Below are positions 33,942 to 42,034 of a DNA stretch of 64,000 nucleotides, one piece after another. Origin of the DNA: Saccharopolyspora indica (GTDB lineage Bacteria > Actinomycetota > Actinomycetes > Mycobacteriales > Pseudonocardiaceae); NCBI RefSeq assembly GCF_027853965.1, contig NZ_JAQGLB010000001.1, positions 434,001 through 498,000 of the forward strand, in the 5' to 3' direction. Each line of letters begins with the position of its first letter. Within the stretch, counting starts at the first letter, position 1. Under the pieces are notes generated by a model. It did not search any database. It was given only the letters and a program-made list of their open reading frames with translations, and was not told where the DNA came from. The position numbers and the translations under genes were made by a program.

Positions 33942-34355
33942 ATGGACGCGCTCTACACCGCCGTCGCCACTGCCACCCACGGCCGGGACGGCCGCGCCGT
34001 CACCTCCGACGGCAAGCTCGACCTGCAGCTGGCCGTGCCGGTGGAGATGGGCGGCTCCGGCCAGGGCACCAACCCGGAGCAGCTGTTCGCCGCCGGGTAC
34101 GCCGCCTGCTTCGCCAGCGCGCTCGGCCTGGTCGGCCGCCGGGCCGGTCTCGACCTCGGCGAGGCCGCGGTGACCGGCGAGGTCGGCATCGGCAAGCAGG
34201 GCGAGGGCTTCGCGCTCGCCGTGGTGCTGCGGGTGGAACTGCCCGACTCCGTCGACGAGGCCACCGGCCGCGACCTGGTCGAGCAGGCCCACCAGGTGTG
34301 CCCCTACTCGAACGCCACGCGCGGCAACATCCCGGTCGAACTCGTCGTCGAGTGA
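33942..34355 (+). CDS. ohr: Organic hydroperoxide resistance protein (Ohr/OsmC family)
   Basis: The 137-residue protein starts MDALYTAVATATHGRDGRAV like Ohr proteins. It has both redox cysteines in family context: AAGYAACFASAL (first, peroxidatic) and QVCPYSNATRGN (second). The N-terminal TNPEQLFAAG segment is the family signature. Ohr reduces organic hydroperoxides using lipoyl-linked thiols in the cytosol. The ATG at 33942 has AGAAGG about nine bases upstream and matches family length. No adjacent OhrR/MarR regulator is present. The 220 bp before it, after the exporter stop, holds no gene. Confidence 0.95.
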   Translation: MDALYTAVATATHGRDGRAVTSDGKLDLQLAVPVEMGGSGQGTNPEQLFAAGYAACFASALGLVGRRAGLDLGEAAVTGEVGIGKQGEGFALAVVLRVELPDSVDEATGRDLVEQAHQVCPYSNATRGNIPVELVVE

Positions 34356-34359
34356 GCGC

Positions 34360-34752
34360 TCAGGCCGGGCCGAGCAGGTCCCAGCGGTTGCCTGCGATGT
34401 CCAGGAACACCGCGACCCGGCCGTAGGGCTCGGTGCGCGGCGGGATGGTGAACTCCACGCCCGCCGCCACCAGCCGCTCGAAGGTCGCGTCGAAGTCCGC
34501 CACCCGCAGGAAGAACCCCACCCGGCCGGCGACCTGGTCGCCGACCGCGGCGGCCTGCCGCGTGCCGTCCGCGCGGGCGAGCAGGACGCCCGTGCCGCCG
34601 CCGGGCGGCCGGACCACCACCCAGCGCTTGGGGCGGCCGTCGTTGGTCAGCGAAGGGGAGTCCTCGACCAGGTCGAAGCCCAGCACGTGGACGAAGAACT
34701 CGATGGCCTCGTCGTAGTCGGCCACGACGATCGTGACGAGATCGATCCGCAC
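34360..34752 (-). CDS. VOC-family (glyoxalase-like) protein
   Basis: The 130-residue protein has paired beta-alpha-beta-beta-beta modules (MRIDLVTIVVADYDEAIEFF at the start; RVAVFLDIAGNRWDLLG at the end). GFDLVEDSP and a metal-position glutamate/aspartate in VFLDIAGNRWDL fit the superfamily. The reaction cannot be told: glyoxalase, dioxygenase and resistance proteins share the fold. The GTG at 34752 is used. It is convergent with ohr, stops four bases apart, and has no other partner. Confidence 0.88.
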   Translation of the reverse strand: MRIDLVTIVVADYDEAIEFFVHVLGFDLVEDSPSLTNDGRPKRWVVVRPPGGGTGVLLARADGTRQAAAVGDQVAGRVGFFLRVADFDATFERLVAAGVEFTIPPRTEPYGRVAVFLDIAGNRWDLLGPA

Positions 34753-34812
34753 CGCACGATGGTAGCCCGATCCCCTCCCGTCGGATGACTGTCCTAAGGG
34801 GACGGAGTGCGA

Positions 34813-35781
34813 TCAGGTGCGGAGTTCGTCGTCGGCGCGCAGGGCCGCATCGAGCAGGCACAGCCCTTCCTGCTGGAAACCGGCGATCAGCTCGGTCCAG
34901 CGGTTCAGGGCCGCACCGCTCTCGATCACGAAGCTCTGCGCCGCCGGGTTGAGGCCACCATCGCGGTGGACGATGCCGAACGGCGTGCGCAGCGCCGGGC
35001 GGGTCTCCACCACGACCGCGCCCGCGCGCGCTGCCGCGGCGGCCATGCGCAGCGGGAGGAACGCGCTGCCCGCACCGTTGAGCACCAGCGTCAGCTGCGC
35101 GTGGCGGTTGGGGACCCGCGCGACGATCCGGGGGACGACCGCCTCCTGGCGCAGCAGGGTCGTCACGAAGTCGTTCTCCCGGTGCGCCGAGCTGCTCACC
35201 ACCAGCGGCACGTCGTCCAGCCGGGCGAGGTCGTGCGGCGCCGCCGGATCGGCACCGGTCGTGCCGGGCGGCATCACCAGCAGGAGCCGCTGGACGCCGA
35301 GGTCGACCTCGGCGAGGTTGTCGGCCGGGGCGGGGAACGTGGTGAAGCCGAGTTCGCAGTTGCCCGCCGCCACCTCCTCGCACAGCTCCGCCGCGCTCGC
35401 CTGCTCCACGAGGTCGATCCGGATGCCCGGGTGCAGCTTGGTGAAGGAGGCGCTCCACGCGGCGACCGCGTCGCTGGACATCTCCGGCATCGTGCCGATC
35501 GTGATCGACCCGACCTGCAGCTCGCGCGCACCGCGCATGATGTCGCGCGCCGCCAGCACGTCCCGCAGCACCTTGCGCGCCGGTTCGACGAGCAGCTCGC
35601 CCGCCGAGTTGAGCACCAGGTTCCGGCCCGTGCGGTGGAACAGGGTCAGCTTCAGCTCGCGCTCCAGCTGCCGGATGCTCTGCGACAGCGATGCCTGCGC
35701 GATGTGCAGCTGCTGCGCCGCCCGGTTCACCCCGTTGTGCTCGACGACGGCCAGGAAGTACTCCAGTTGACGGATCTCCAT
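34813..35781 (-). CDS. LysR-family transcriptional regulator
   Basis: The 322-residue protein has the N-terminal LysR helix-turn-helix (EIRQLEYFLAVVEHNGVNRA, then HIAQASLSQSIRQLE) and a periplasmic-binding-like effector domain (GSITIGTMPEM, LGFTTFPAPADN, PLVVSSSAHREN). It lies 25 nt after the acyl-CoA dehydrogenase gene on the same strand, at the downstream end of that operon, and probably regulates it. The effector may be the acid that the operon degrades. The ATG at 35781 gives the standard N-terminus. Confidence 0.94.
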   Translation of the reverse strand: MEIRQLEYFLAVVEHNGVNRAAQQLHIAQASLSQSIRQLERELKLTLFHRTGRNLVLNSAGELLVEPARKVLRDVLAARDIMRGARELQVGSITIGTMPEMSSDAVAAWSASFTKLHPGIRIDLVEQASAAELCEEVAAGNCELGFTTFPAPADNLAEVDLGVQRLLLVMPPGTTGADPAAPHDLARLDDVPLVVSSSAHRENDFVTTLLRQEAVVPRIVARVPNRHAQLTLVLNGAGSAFLPLRMAAAAARAGAVVVETRPALRTPFGIVHRDGGLNPAAQSFVIESGAALNRWTELIAGFQQEGLCLLDAALRADDELRT

Positions 35782-35805
35782 ACCCGCATCGTCTCCCGGC
35801 CGGCG

Positions 35806-36999
35806 TCAGGAGCGGAACGTGTCGGGCAGCGTTCCGTCGGCGCCGACCTGCTCGATCATCGCGCGGCCGAGGTTGCGCTGGTGGATCGGCGAGGAGCCTT
35901 CGTAGATGCGCAGTGCCCGGACGTCGCGCCACATGCGCGGGACGGGGTGCGGTCCGACGATGCCCGCGCCGCCCAGCAGCTGGACGCACCGGTCGGCGAC
36001 CGCGCTCGCCATCTCCGAGCAGTACAGCTTCGCGGCGGCGATCCGGTGCCGCGGGATCTCCCCGCGGTCGAAGGTGCGGGCGCACTCCACGACCAGCGCC
36101 CGGCCCGCCTCCAGCTCCGCGTAGCTCTCGCCCAGCGTCGAGCGCACCGCGCCGAGATCGGCCAGCGGCCCGCCGAACTGCTCGCGGCCGTTGACGTGCG
36201 CGGTGGTCTCCTCCAGCATCCGCGTGGCCTGACCGACGCAGGTGGCCGCGACGTGCAGCCGGGCGTGGTTGATCCCGCGCAACGCCATCGTCAGCCCCCG
36301 GCCTTCGACGTCGCCGAGGAGCCGCTGCGCGCCGACGCGCACGTCGTGGAAGCCGATCTCGGCCACCGGTGCTTCGGCGTGGCCGTTCATGTACCGGGGC
36401 AGCTCGGTGGAGATCCCGGGCGACCGGGCGTCGACGATCAGCGCGGAGACGCCCGCCGCTCCCGGTTCGCCCGGGTCGGTGCGCGCGAAGGTCAGGAACG
36501 CGTCGGCCCAGGCGCCGTTGGTGATGTAGCGCTTGCGGCCGTTGACGAGGTAGTCCCCGCCGTCGCGGATCGCCGTGGTGCGCAGGTGCGCCGCGTCCGA
36601 GCCCGCTTCTTCCTCGGTGAGCGCGAAGGCCATGACGAGATCCCCGGCGGCCATCGCGGGGAGCAGCTGCTGCCGCTGGGCCTCGGTGCCGTGATCGAGG
36701 ATCGCCTGCGAGCACAACCCGATCACGGTGGAGAAGCGGGACCGGTAGACGCACGAGGCGCGGGTGAACTCGAAGGTCAGCCGGACCTGCTGCTCCATCG
36801 TCCATTCCAGGCCGCCGTAGCGGCGCGGGATCGAGATCCCGAACAGCCCGAGCGCGGCCATGCGGTGCAGGATCCGCTCGGGGACGGCACCGGTGCCGAC
36901 CATCTCGGCTTCGGCCGGGATCAGCTCGTCGTTGGTGAAGTCCGCGATCTGCTGGAGGTGCGCGGAGAAGTCGTGGCGGAGCACGTCCTGGTCGATCAA
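35806..36999 (-). CDS. Acyl-CoA dehydrogenase
   Basis: The 397-residue flavoenzyme has the ACAD pattern: FALTEEEAGSDAAHLRTTA (FAD/substrate loop), GRKRYITNGAWADAFLTFAR, the helical domain REQFGGPLADLGAVR, and QLLGGAGIVGPHPVPRMWRD with RIYEGSSPIHQRNLGR at the end. E in IYEGSS is the usual catalytic base position in many members. The TTG start at 36999 overlaps the CoA-transferase stop (TTGA), and AAAGGA lies seven bases upstream. It oxidises an acyl-CoA formed by the neighbouring transferase; the chain type is unknown. Confidence 0.94.
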   Translation of the reverse strand: MIDQDVLRHDFSAHLQQIADFTNDELIPAEAEMVGTGAVPERILHRMAALGLFGISIPRRYGGLEWTMEQQVRLTFEFTRASCVYRSRFSTVIGLCSQAILDHGTEAQRQQLLPAMAAGDLVMAFALTEEEAGSDAAHLRTTAIRDGGDYLVNGRKRYITNGAWADAFLTFARTDPGEPGAAGVSALIVDARSPGISTELPRYMNGHAEAPVAEIGFHDVRVGAQRLLGDVEGRGLTMALRGINHARLHVAATCVGQATRMLEETTAHVNGREQFGGPLADLGAVRSTLGESYAELEAGRALVVECARTFDRGEIPRHRIAAAKLYCSEMASAVADRCVQLLGGAGIVGPHPVPRMWRDVRALRIYEGSSPIHQRNLGRAMIEQVGADGTLPDTFRS

Positions 37000-38213
37000 C
37001 GTGAAGTCCTTTCCTCGCTGGGCCGGGCCGTCGGTGCTGCGACGACGCGGCGGGTGGTGAGATCGGTGATGGCTTCGTCGGGGTAGCCGAGTTCGCGCAG
37101 CACCTCGGCGGTGTCCGCGCCTGCCTGCGGGGCGGCGGTGGAGGTGCTCCGGCGCCGCCCGTCCAGCGTGAAGGCCAACCCGGGGCTGGTGACGCGGTGG
37201 CCTCGCCGGTCGGTCACCTCGACCAGCACGTTCGAGCAAGCCACGTCCTCGTCGGCGGCGACCTCGTCGAAGGAGCGAACGGCGCCGCAGACGATGCCCG
37301 CCGAGCGCAACGCCGCGATGGCCTGCTCGCGGGTCATTCCCGCGAACGCGTTGTGCAGCGCGGCGAGCATCTCCGGCCGGTTGCGCACGCGCGCGGAGTT
37401 GTCGGCGAACCTCGGATCGTCGACCATGTCCGGCCTGCCCACCAGTTCGCACAGGGCCGCCCACTTCTCGGCGGTGTAGGCGGACAGCACGATCGCGCCG
37501 TCGGTGAGCGCGAGGACGTCGGCGGCGGGCGCGGCGTTGGCCTGCCCGTTGCCCCTCCGCCGGGGCGCGGCCCCGGTCAGCACGTACTCGCCCCAGGTGG
37601 CGGCCTGCGCCGAGATCACCGCTTCCAGCAGGGACGTCTCGACGTGCGCACCCCGCCCCGACCGCTCGCGTTCGAAGAGCGCGGCCAGCACTCCGGTGGC
37701 CAGCGCGTTGGCCGCGGTGACGTCGGCGACCGGGAAACCGACCCGCTGCGGCTCGCCGTCGGCGGCGCCGGTCGCGTGCATCAGCCCGTACTCGGCTTGG
37801 GCCGCGATGTCCAGACCGGGGCGTTCCCGGGACGGGCCGCGGGAACCGAATCCGGTCACGCTGGCGCAGATCAGGCGCGGGAAGTCCCGGCGCAGGGTCT
37901 CGGCGTCGATCCCGAGCTGCCCGGCGGATGCGGGGCGGAAGTTCTGCACCAGCACGTCGGCCGTGCCCAGCAGCCGGTGCAGCACGCGCCGCCCCTCCGG
38001 GTGGCGGAGGTCCAGCGCGATGCTGCGCTTGTCGCGGTTGTAGGCCTGGACCATCGCTTCGCCGAACGGGCCGATGCTCCTGGCCTGATCGCCCCGCAAG
38101 CTCTCGACCTTCAGCACCTCCGCGCCGAGATCGCCCAGCACCTGGGCAGCGCACGGCCCGGCGATGTACTGGCCCAGGTCCAGGACGCGAACACCCGTCA
38201 GCGGCCCCGTCAT
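36996..38213 (-). CDS. CaiB/BaiF-family CoA transferase (class III)
   Basis: The 405-residue protein begins GVRVLDLGQYIAGPCAAQVLGDLGAEVLKVE, the class III N-terminus (quoted here in blocks: LDLGQYIAGPCAAQ and GDLGAEVLKVE). It has YNRDKRSIALDL and the catalytic aspartate region in SRERPGLDIAAQAEYGLM (the D of GLD). Such enzymes move CoA between carboxylic acids via an aspartyl-CoA anhydride. It overlaps the MFS gene (ATGA) and the dehydrogenase (TTGA). The three form an uptake-activation-oxidation cassette for an organic acid. Confidence 0.94.
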   Translation of the reverse strand: MTGPLTGVRVLDLGQYIAGPCAAQVLGDLGAEVLKVESLRGDQARSIGPFGEAMVQAYNRDKRSIALDLRHPEGRRVLHRLLGTADVLVQNFRPASAGQLGIDAETLRRDFPRLICASVTGFGSRGPSRERPGLDIAAQAEYGLMHATGAADGEPQRVGFPVADVTAANALATGVLAALFERERSGRGAHVETSLLEAVISAQAATWGEYVLTGAAPRRRGNGQANAAPAADVLALTDGAIVLSAYTAEKWAALCELVGRPDMVDDPRFADNSARVRNRPEMLAALHNAFAGMTREQAIAALRSAGIVCGAVRSFDEVAADEDVACSNVLVEVTDRRGHRVTSPGLAFTLDGRRRSTSTAAPQAGADTAEVLRELGYPDEAITDLTTRRVVAAPTARPSEERTSR

Positions 38214-39544
38214 GGCGCACTCCGGTACGTGGTGGTGAGACGTTCCAGCTCGGCTTTGGCCCGCTCCGGGTTCAGCATCGCCCCGCCGAGAACGCCCAGG
38301 ACGCACACGATCAGGCCGACGACGAGGAACCCGGTGGAGTAGCCCTGAGCCGGGGTGGCCGACCGGTCGACGATGAGCCCCAGACCGTAGGGCGCCAGGA
38401 TTCCCGCGACGCTGTAGGCCGCGATGATGCAGCCGAAGAAGGCGACGCGCTGGCGCGCGGGCAGGAAGTCGGAGGCGCCCGCGAAGGCGACCGAGAAGGC
38501 GACGCTGTTGACCGAGAAGGCGAGCACGACGAGCACCACCTGCAGCGGGCCCGGATCCAGCTGGGTGAACGCGATCATCGAGAGCCCGCCGAACACCAGG
38601 TACGCGCCGGTGAGCTTTCCGCGGGCCAGGTGCGAGCTGCGCCCCCGGCGCAGCAGCCGGCCGGAGAGCGCGCCCGCCGACAGCAGCACGACCACGGCCG
38701 CCGCGTACGGGACGGCCGCCAGCACACCGATGGTGCCGGTGGGGTACCCCAGTCCTTCGGCCAGGTAGGCCGGGAGCCAGGCGACCTTCAACGAGGAGAT
38801 CAGGTAGCCGGCGAAGGACAGCAGCACCAGTCCCCAGAAGCTGCGCAGAGCCAGCAGGCGGTGGAAGGGAACGGCGATGTGCCCGTTGGGATCCGGCGCG
38901 CGGCCCGCTCCGGCCCGGTCGGCGGGTTTGCGCAACGGCATCCGCTCCGCGTACCAGAACCAGGCGATCGTCCACACGGCACCCGCGGCGACCAGGACGG
39001 TGAAAGCCCCGTGCCACGACCAGTTCACGATGATCCACGTCAGGGCGGGAGCGGCGAGCAGCGGCCCGATCGACGAACCGGCGTTGACCACGGCACCCGC
39101 CGTCGCGCGCCGCTCCGGGGGGAAGCGATCGGCGATGACCGACTGGCAGAACGCGTGCGCGGGGCCTTCGAAGAAGCCCAGGGCGATGCGGGAGGCGAGC
39201 AGGACCCCGAAGGTGGTCGGCGAGGTCAGCGGCAGCATGCTCAGGATCCACGTGCACATCAGCAGCCCGGCGCCCCAGGTGTAGGAGATCTTGCGCAGCG
39301 CCGCCGTCAGCACCACCGCGCCGACCGCGAACAACCAGAAGAACGCGCTGCTGAGCAGGCCGTACTGCTCGGCCGTCAAACCCAGGTCAGCGCGGATCCG
39401 GCCGCTGGCGAGCCCGACGGCGGCCTTGTCGGCGAAGTTCAGCGTGAAGAACAGGAACAGGAAGAGCACGAGCCCCCAGCCCGTCGAGCGGTGCGGGGCA
39501 CCCGGCGGCCCGCCGGTGCGGACGCGTGAATCGGAAAATGTCAT
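38210..39544 (-). CDS. MFS transporter, organic-anion (ACS-like) type
   Basis: The 444-residue, 12-TM protein resembles anion:cation symporters for organic acids: LNFADKAAVGLASGRIRADL in TM1, GLTAEQYGLLSSAFFWLFA, and GFFEGPAHAFCQSVIADRFP with PPERRATAGA in the TM4-5 loop. The ATG at 39544 has GGAG six bases upstream; an upstream ATG-type start lacks homology. It is the first gene of the operon with the CoA transferase and dehydrogenase, so it most likely imports their carboxylate substrate. A 244-bp divergent region separates it from the TetR gene and should hold both promoters. Confidence 0.9.
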   Translation of the reverse strand: MTFSDSRVRTGGPPGAPHRSTGWGLVLFLFLFFTLNFADKAAVGLASGRIRADLGLTAEQYGLLSSAFFWLFAVGAVVLTAALRKISYTWGAGLLMCTWILSMLPLTSPTTFGVLLASRIALGFFEGPAHAFCQSVIADRFPPERRATAGAVVNAGSSIGPLLAAPALTWIIVNWSWHGAFTVLVAAGAVWTIAWFWYAERMPLRKPADRAGAGRAPDPNGHIAVPFHRLLALRSFWGLVLLSFAGYLISSLKVAWLPAYLAEGLGYPTGTIGVLAAVPYAAAVVVLLSAGALSGRLLRRGRSSHLARGKLTGAYLVFGGLSMIAFTQLDPGPLQVVLVVLAFSVNSVAFSVAFAGASDFLPARQRVAFFGCIIAAYSVAGILAPYGLGLIVDRSATPAQGYSTGFLVVGLIVCVLGVLGGAMLNPERAKAELERLTTTYRSAP

Positions 39545-39788
39545 GTGGTTCTCCTGTGCGGCTCTGCTCGACCTGAGCCGGTCGGCGAACCCCGGCCGCG
39601 ACGGCTCGGGGCGCATGGTCCACATCACACCGCCGGCGCGGCGCGTTCAACGGCCGATGTGCGGACGGGGCGTTCGGTTCTGCCTATAACCGCGGCTCCT
39701 GTCCCTTGTGGGCTGACCGATGGTTTCCGGTATCCGGCTCTGTTGCGGCAGAATGTCGCCGCTGGGTGTTGCGAGGAGGGGTGGTCTG

Positions 39789-40445
39789 GTGCCGACGGCG
39801 ACGTGGGAGCGGTTGCCCGAGACGCGGCGGGAAGCCGTGCTGCGGGCGGCCGAGGCGGAGTTCGCCGCGAACGGGTTCTCCGGTGGCAGCCTGAACGTGA
39901 TCGCGCGCAACGCCTCGGTGGCGAAGGGCAGCCTGTTCCAGTACTTCACCGACAAGGCCGACATGTACGCCCACCTGGCGGACCTGGCGAGCCAGCGCAT
40001 CCGGGCCGCGATGGAGCTGCGCATCGCCGAGCTGCGCTGGGAGGTGGGATTCTTCCCGGCGCTGCGGCAGCTCGCGCAGGACTGGGTGGCCTACTTCGCG
40101 GTGAACCCGCTGGACCGGGCGTTCATGGCGGCGGTGAGCCTGGAGCCGGACATGACCGCGCGTTCGGCGGTGCGCGAGGCGGCCAACAGCCACTACCTCG
40201 CGGTGCTGCGCCCGCTGCTGCGGAAGGCCCAGGACATGGGCGAGCTGCGCGCGGACGCCGATGTGGACGCGCTGCTGGCGCTGCTGCTGGTGCTCCTGCC
40301 GCACCTGGCCCTGGCCCCGTTCAACCCCGGTCTGGACCCGGTGCTCGGCCTGGGTTCCGGGGATTCCCGGCAGATCGGGGATTCGGTGGACCGGCTGGTG
40401 AACGTGCTGGTCACGGCCTTCGCCGCGCCTGGCGCGCAGCGCTGA
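39789..40445 (+). CDS. TetR-family transcriptional regulator
   Basis: The 218-residue protein has a TetR N-terminus (RREAVLRAAEAEFAANGFSG, then VIARNASVAKGSLFQYFTDK with the F-Q-Y-F-x-D-K motif). The helical ligand domain (about 60-218) is unlike any I can name. The GTG at 39789 is chosen for GGAGGGG seven bases upstream and correct family length. It could control the flanking monooxygenase gene, before which twin palindromes lie, or the divergent MFS operon. Confidence 0.92.
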   Translation: MPTATWERLPETRREAVLRAAEAEFAANGFSGGSLNVIARNASVAKGSLFQYFTDKADMYAHLADLASQRIRAAMELRIAELRWEVGFFPALRQLAQDWVAYFAVNPLDRAFMAAVSLEPDMTARSAVREAANSHYLAVLRPLLRKAQDMGELRADADVDALLALLLVLLPHLALAPFNPGLDPVLGLGSGDSRQIGDSVDRLVNVLVTAFAAPGAQR

Positions 40446-40501
40446 CCCGTTACTCCAACCGTGCGTTCGGGGTTGCTCCGGGCGGCCGCGCGCCCCTAAT
40501 G

Positions 40502-40529
40502 TGACCACTGGTCATATGACCACCGGTCA
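40502..40529. promoter_or_regulatory. Twin 13-bp palindromes, probable TetR operators
   Basis: TGACCACTGGTCA (40502-40514) and TGACCACCGGTCA (40517-40529) are near-identical dyads 15 bp centre to centre. They lie between the TetR stop (40445) and the monooxygenase start (40549). The form TGACC-N3-GGTCA fits TetR-type dimers, and two adjacent sites suggest binding of two dimers. Confidence 0.65.
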
Positions 40530-40548
40530 CACGGGAGGTCCTCCGGTC

Positions 40549-41904
40549 ATGTCCGCACCGCCCCGCGTCTGCGTCATCGGTGCCGGTTCCTCCGGGATCG
40601 CCACCGCGAAGGTCCTGCTCGAACGCGGCATCCCGTTCGACTGCTTCGAGCTCTCCGACCGCATCGGCGGGAACTGGGTGTGGGGCAACCGCAACGGGGT
40701 CTCCGCGGCCTACCGGTCGCTGCACATCAACACCTCCCGGGAGCGGATGGCCTTCAGCGACTTCCCGATGCCCGCCGAGCTGCCCGACTTCCCCCGGCAC
40801 GACCAGGTCGCCGCGTACTTCGACGCCTACGCCGACCACTTCGGGCTCCGCGAGCACATCACCTTCCGCACCGGCGTGCAGCACGTCGCACCGCTGCCGG
40901 GCGGCGGGTTCGACGTCGCGCTGAGCACCGGGGAGACCCGCCGCTACGAGGCGGTGTGCGTGGCCAACGGGCACCACTGGGACCCCCGCTGGCCCGAACC
41001 GGCCTTCCCCGGCGCGGATTCCACCGCGATCGAGCAGATCCACTCGCACCGCTACACCGACGAGTCGCAGCTGGTGGGCAAGCGGGTGGTCGTGGTCGGC
41101 ATGGGCAACTCGGCGATGGACATCGCGGTGGACGCCAGCTACCACGCCGCGGCCACCCACCTGTCGGCGCGCCGCGGCGCGCACATCATCCCGAAGTACG
41201 TGTTCGGCAGGCCCTACGACCAGATCGCGGGCAGCGAGCGCATCCCGGGCTGGATCCGGTGGCCGCTGGCCCGGCTGCTGCTGCGGTCGGTCACCGGCCG
41301 GATGACCAGGTACGGGCTGCCCGCGCCGGACCACAAGTTCGCCCAGGCGCACCCGACGATGTCCAGCCGGGTGCTCGACCGCCTGGCGCACGGCGCGATC
41401 CACCCCAAGCCGAACATCGCGCGCCTCGACCGCTCCGAGGTCGTGTTCACCGACGGGAGCCGGGCGACGGCCGACCTGGTCGTGTACTGCACCGGCTACC
41501 GGATCAGCTTCCCGTTCTTCGACACCGGGTTCCTCGACCCCGGCGAGGACAACGAGGTCCGGCTCTACCAGCGGGTGTTCCACCCGAGGGTGCCGGGCCT
41601 GTACTTCATCGGCCTGGTGCAGCCGCTCGGGGCGATCATGCCGATCGCCGAGCGGCAGTCCGAGCTGATCGCCGACCACCTGCAGGGCACCTACGCGCTG
41701 CCCGGCAGGCTGGCGATGCTCGCCGAGATCGCCAAGCACCGGCAAGCCGTCGCGAAGCGCTACGTCGCCGCCAGGCGCCACACGGTCCAGGTCGATTTCG
41801 ACGACTACATGCGCGAACTCAGCCGCGAACGCCGCCGCGGCGCCAAGCGCTGCGCACCGGAATCGCGCGCGGCGATGCGGGCGGTCAGCCGCACCTCCGC
41901 CTGA
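40549..41904 (+). CDS. Flavin-containing monooxygenase (FMO/BVMO-like)
   Basis: The 451-residue protein starts VCVIGAGSSGIATAKVL (FAD-binding G-x-G-x-x-G) followed by an E at the end of beta-2. It has the FMO-type signature region IHSHRYTDESQLVGKRVVVV and a second Rossmann motif GMGNSAMDIA for NADPH. It probably inserts oxygen into a nucleophilic heteroatom or carbonyl. The ATG at 40549 is preferred over 40501 because the latter lies before the operator palindromes; GGGAGG precedes it. Genes for an acyl-CoA ligase and an FAD oxidoreductase follow. Confidence 0.9.
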   Translation: MSAPPRVCVIGAGSSGIATAKVLLERGIPFDCFELSDRIGGNWVWGNRNGVSAAYRSLHINTSRERMAFSDFPMPAELPDFPRHDQVAAYFDAYADHFGLREHITFRTGVQHVAPLPGGGFDVALSTGETRRYEAVCVANGHHWDPRWPEPAFPGADSTAIEQIHSHRYTDESQLVGKRVVVVGMGNSAMDIAVDASYHAAATHLSARRGAHIIPKYVFGRPYDQIAGSERIPGWIRWPLARLLLRSVTGRMTRYGLPAPDHKFAQAHPTMSSRVLDRLAHGAIHPKPNIARLDRSEVVFTDGSRATADLVVYCTGYRISFPFFDTGFLDPGEDNEVRLYQRVFHPRVPGLYFIGLVQPLGAIMPIAERQSELIADHLQGTYALPGRLAMLAEIAKHRQAVAKRYVAARRHTVQVDFDDYMRELSRERRRGAKRCAPESRAAMRAVSRTSA

Positions 41905-42034
41905 CCGGACGAACGGTCCACTGTGGTGCTCGTGCACGGGGACCGAAACTTCGTCCACGCCGAGCATGGGAATGGGCCGACGAAACCTCTAGTGTTCCGC
42001 AACACGTGGTGTTGTCGCATCCGAGAGGTGGCCC

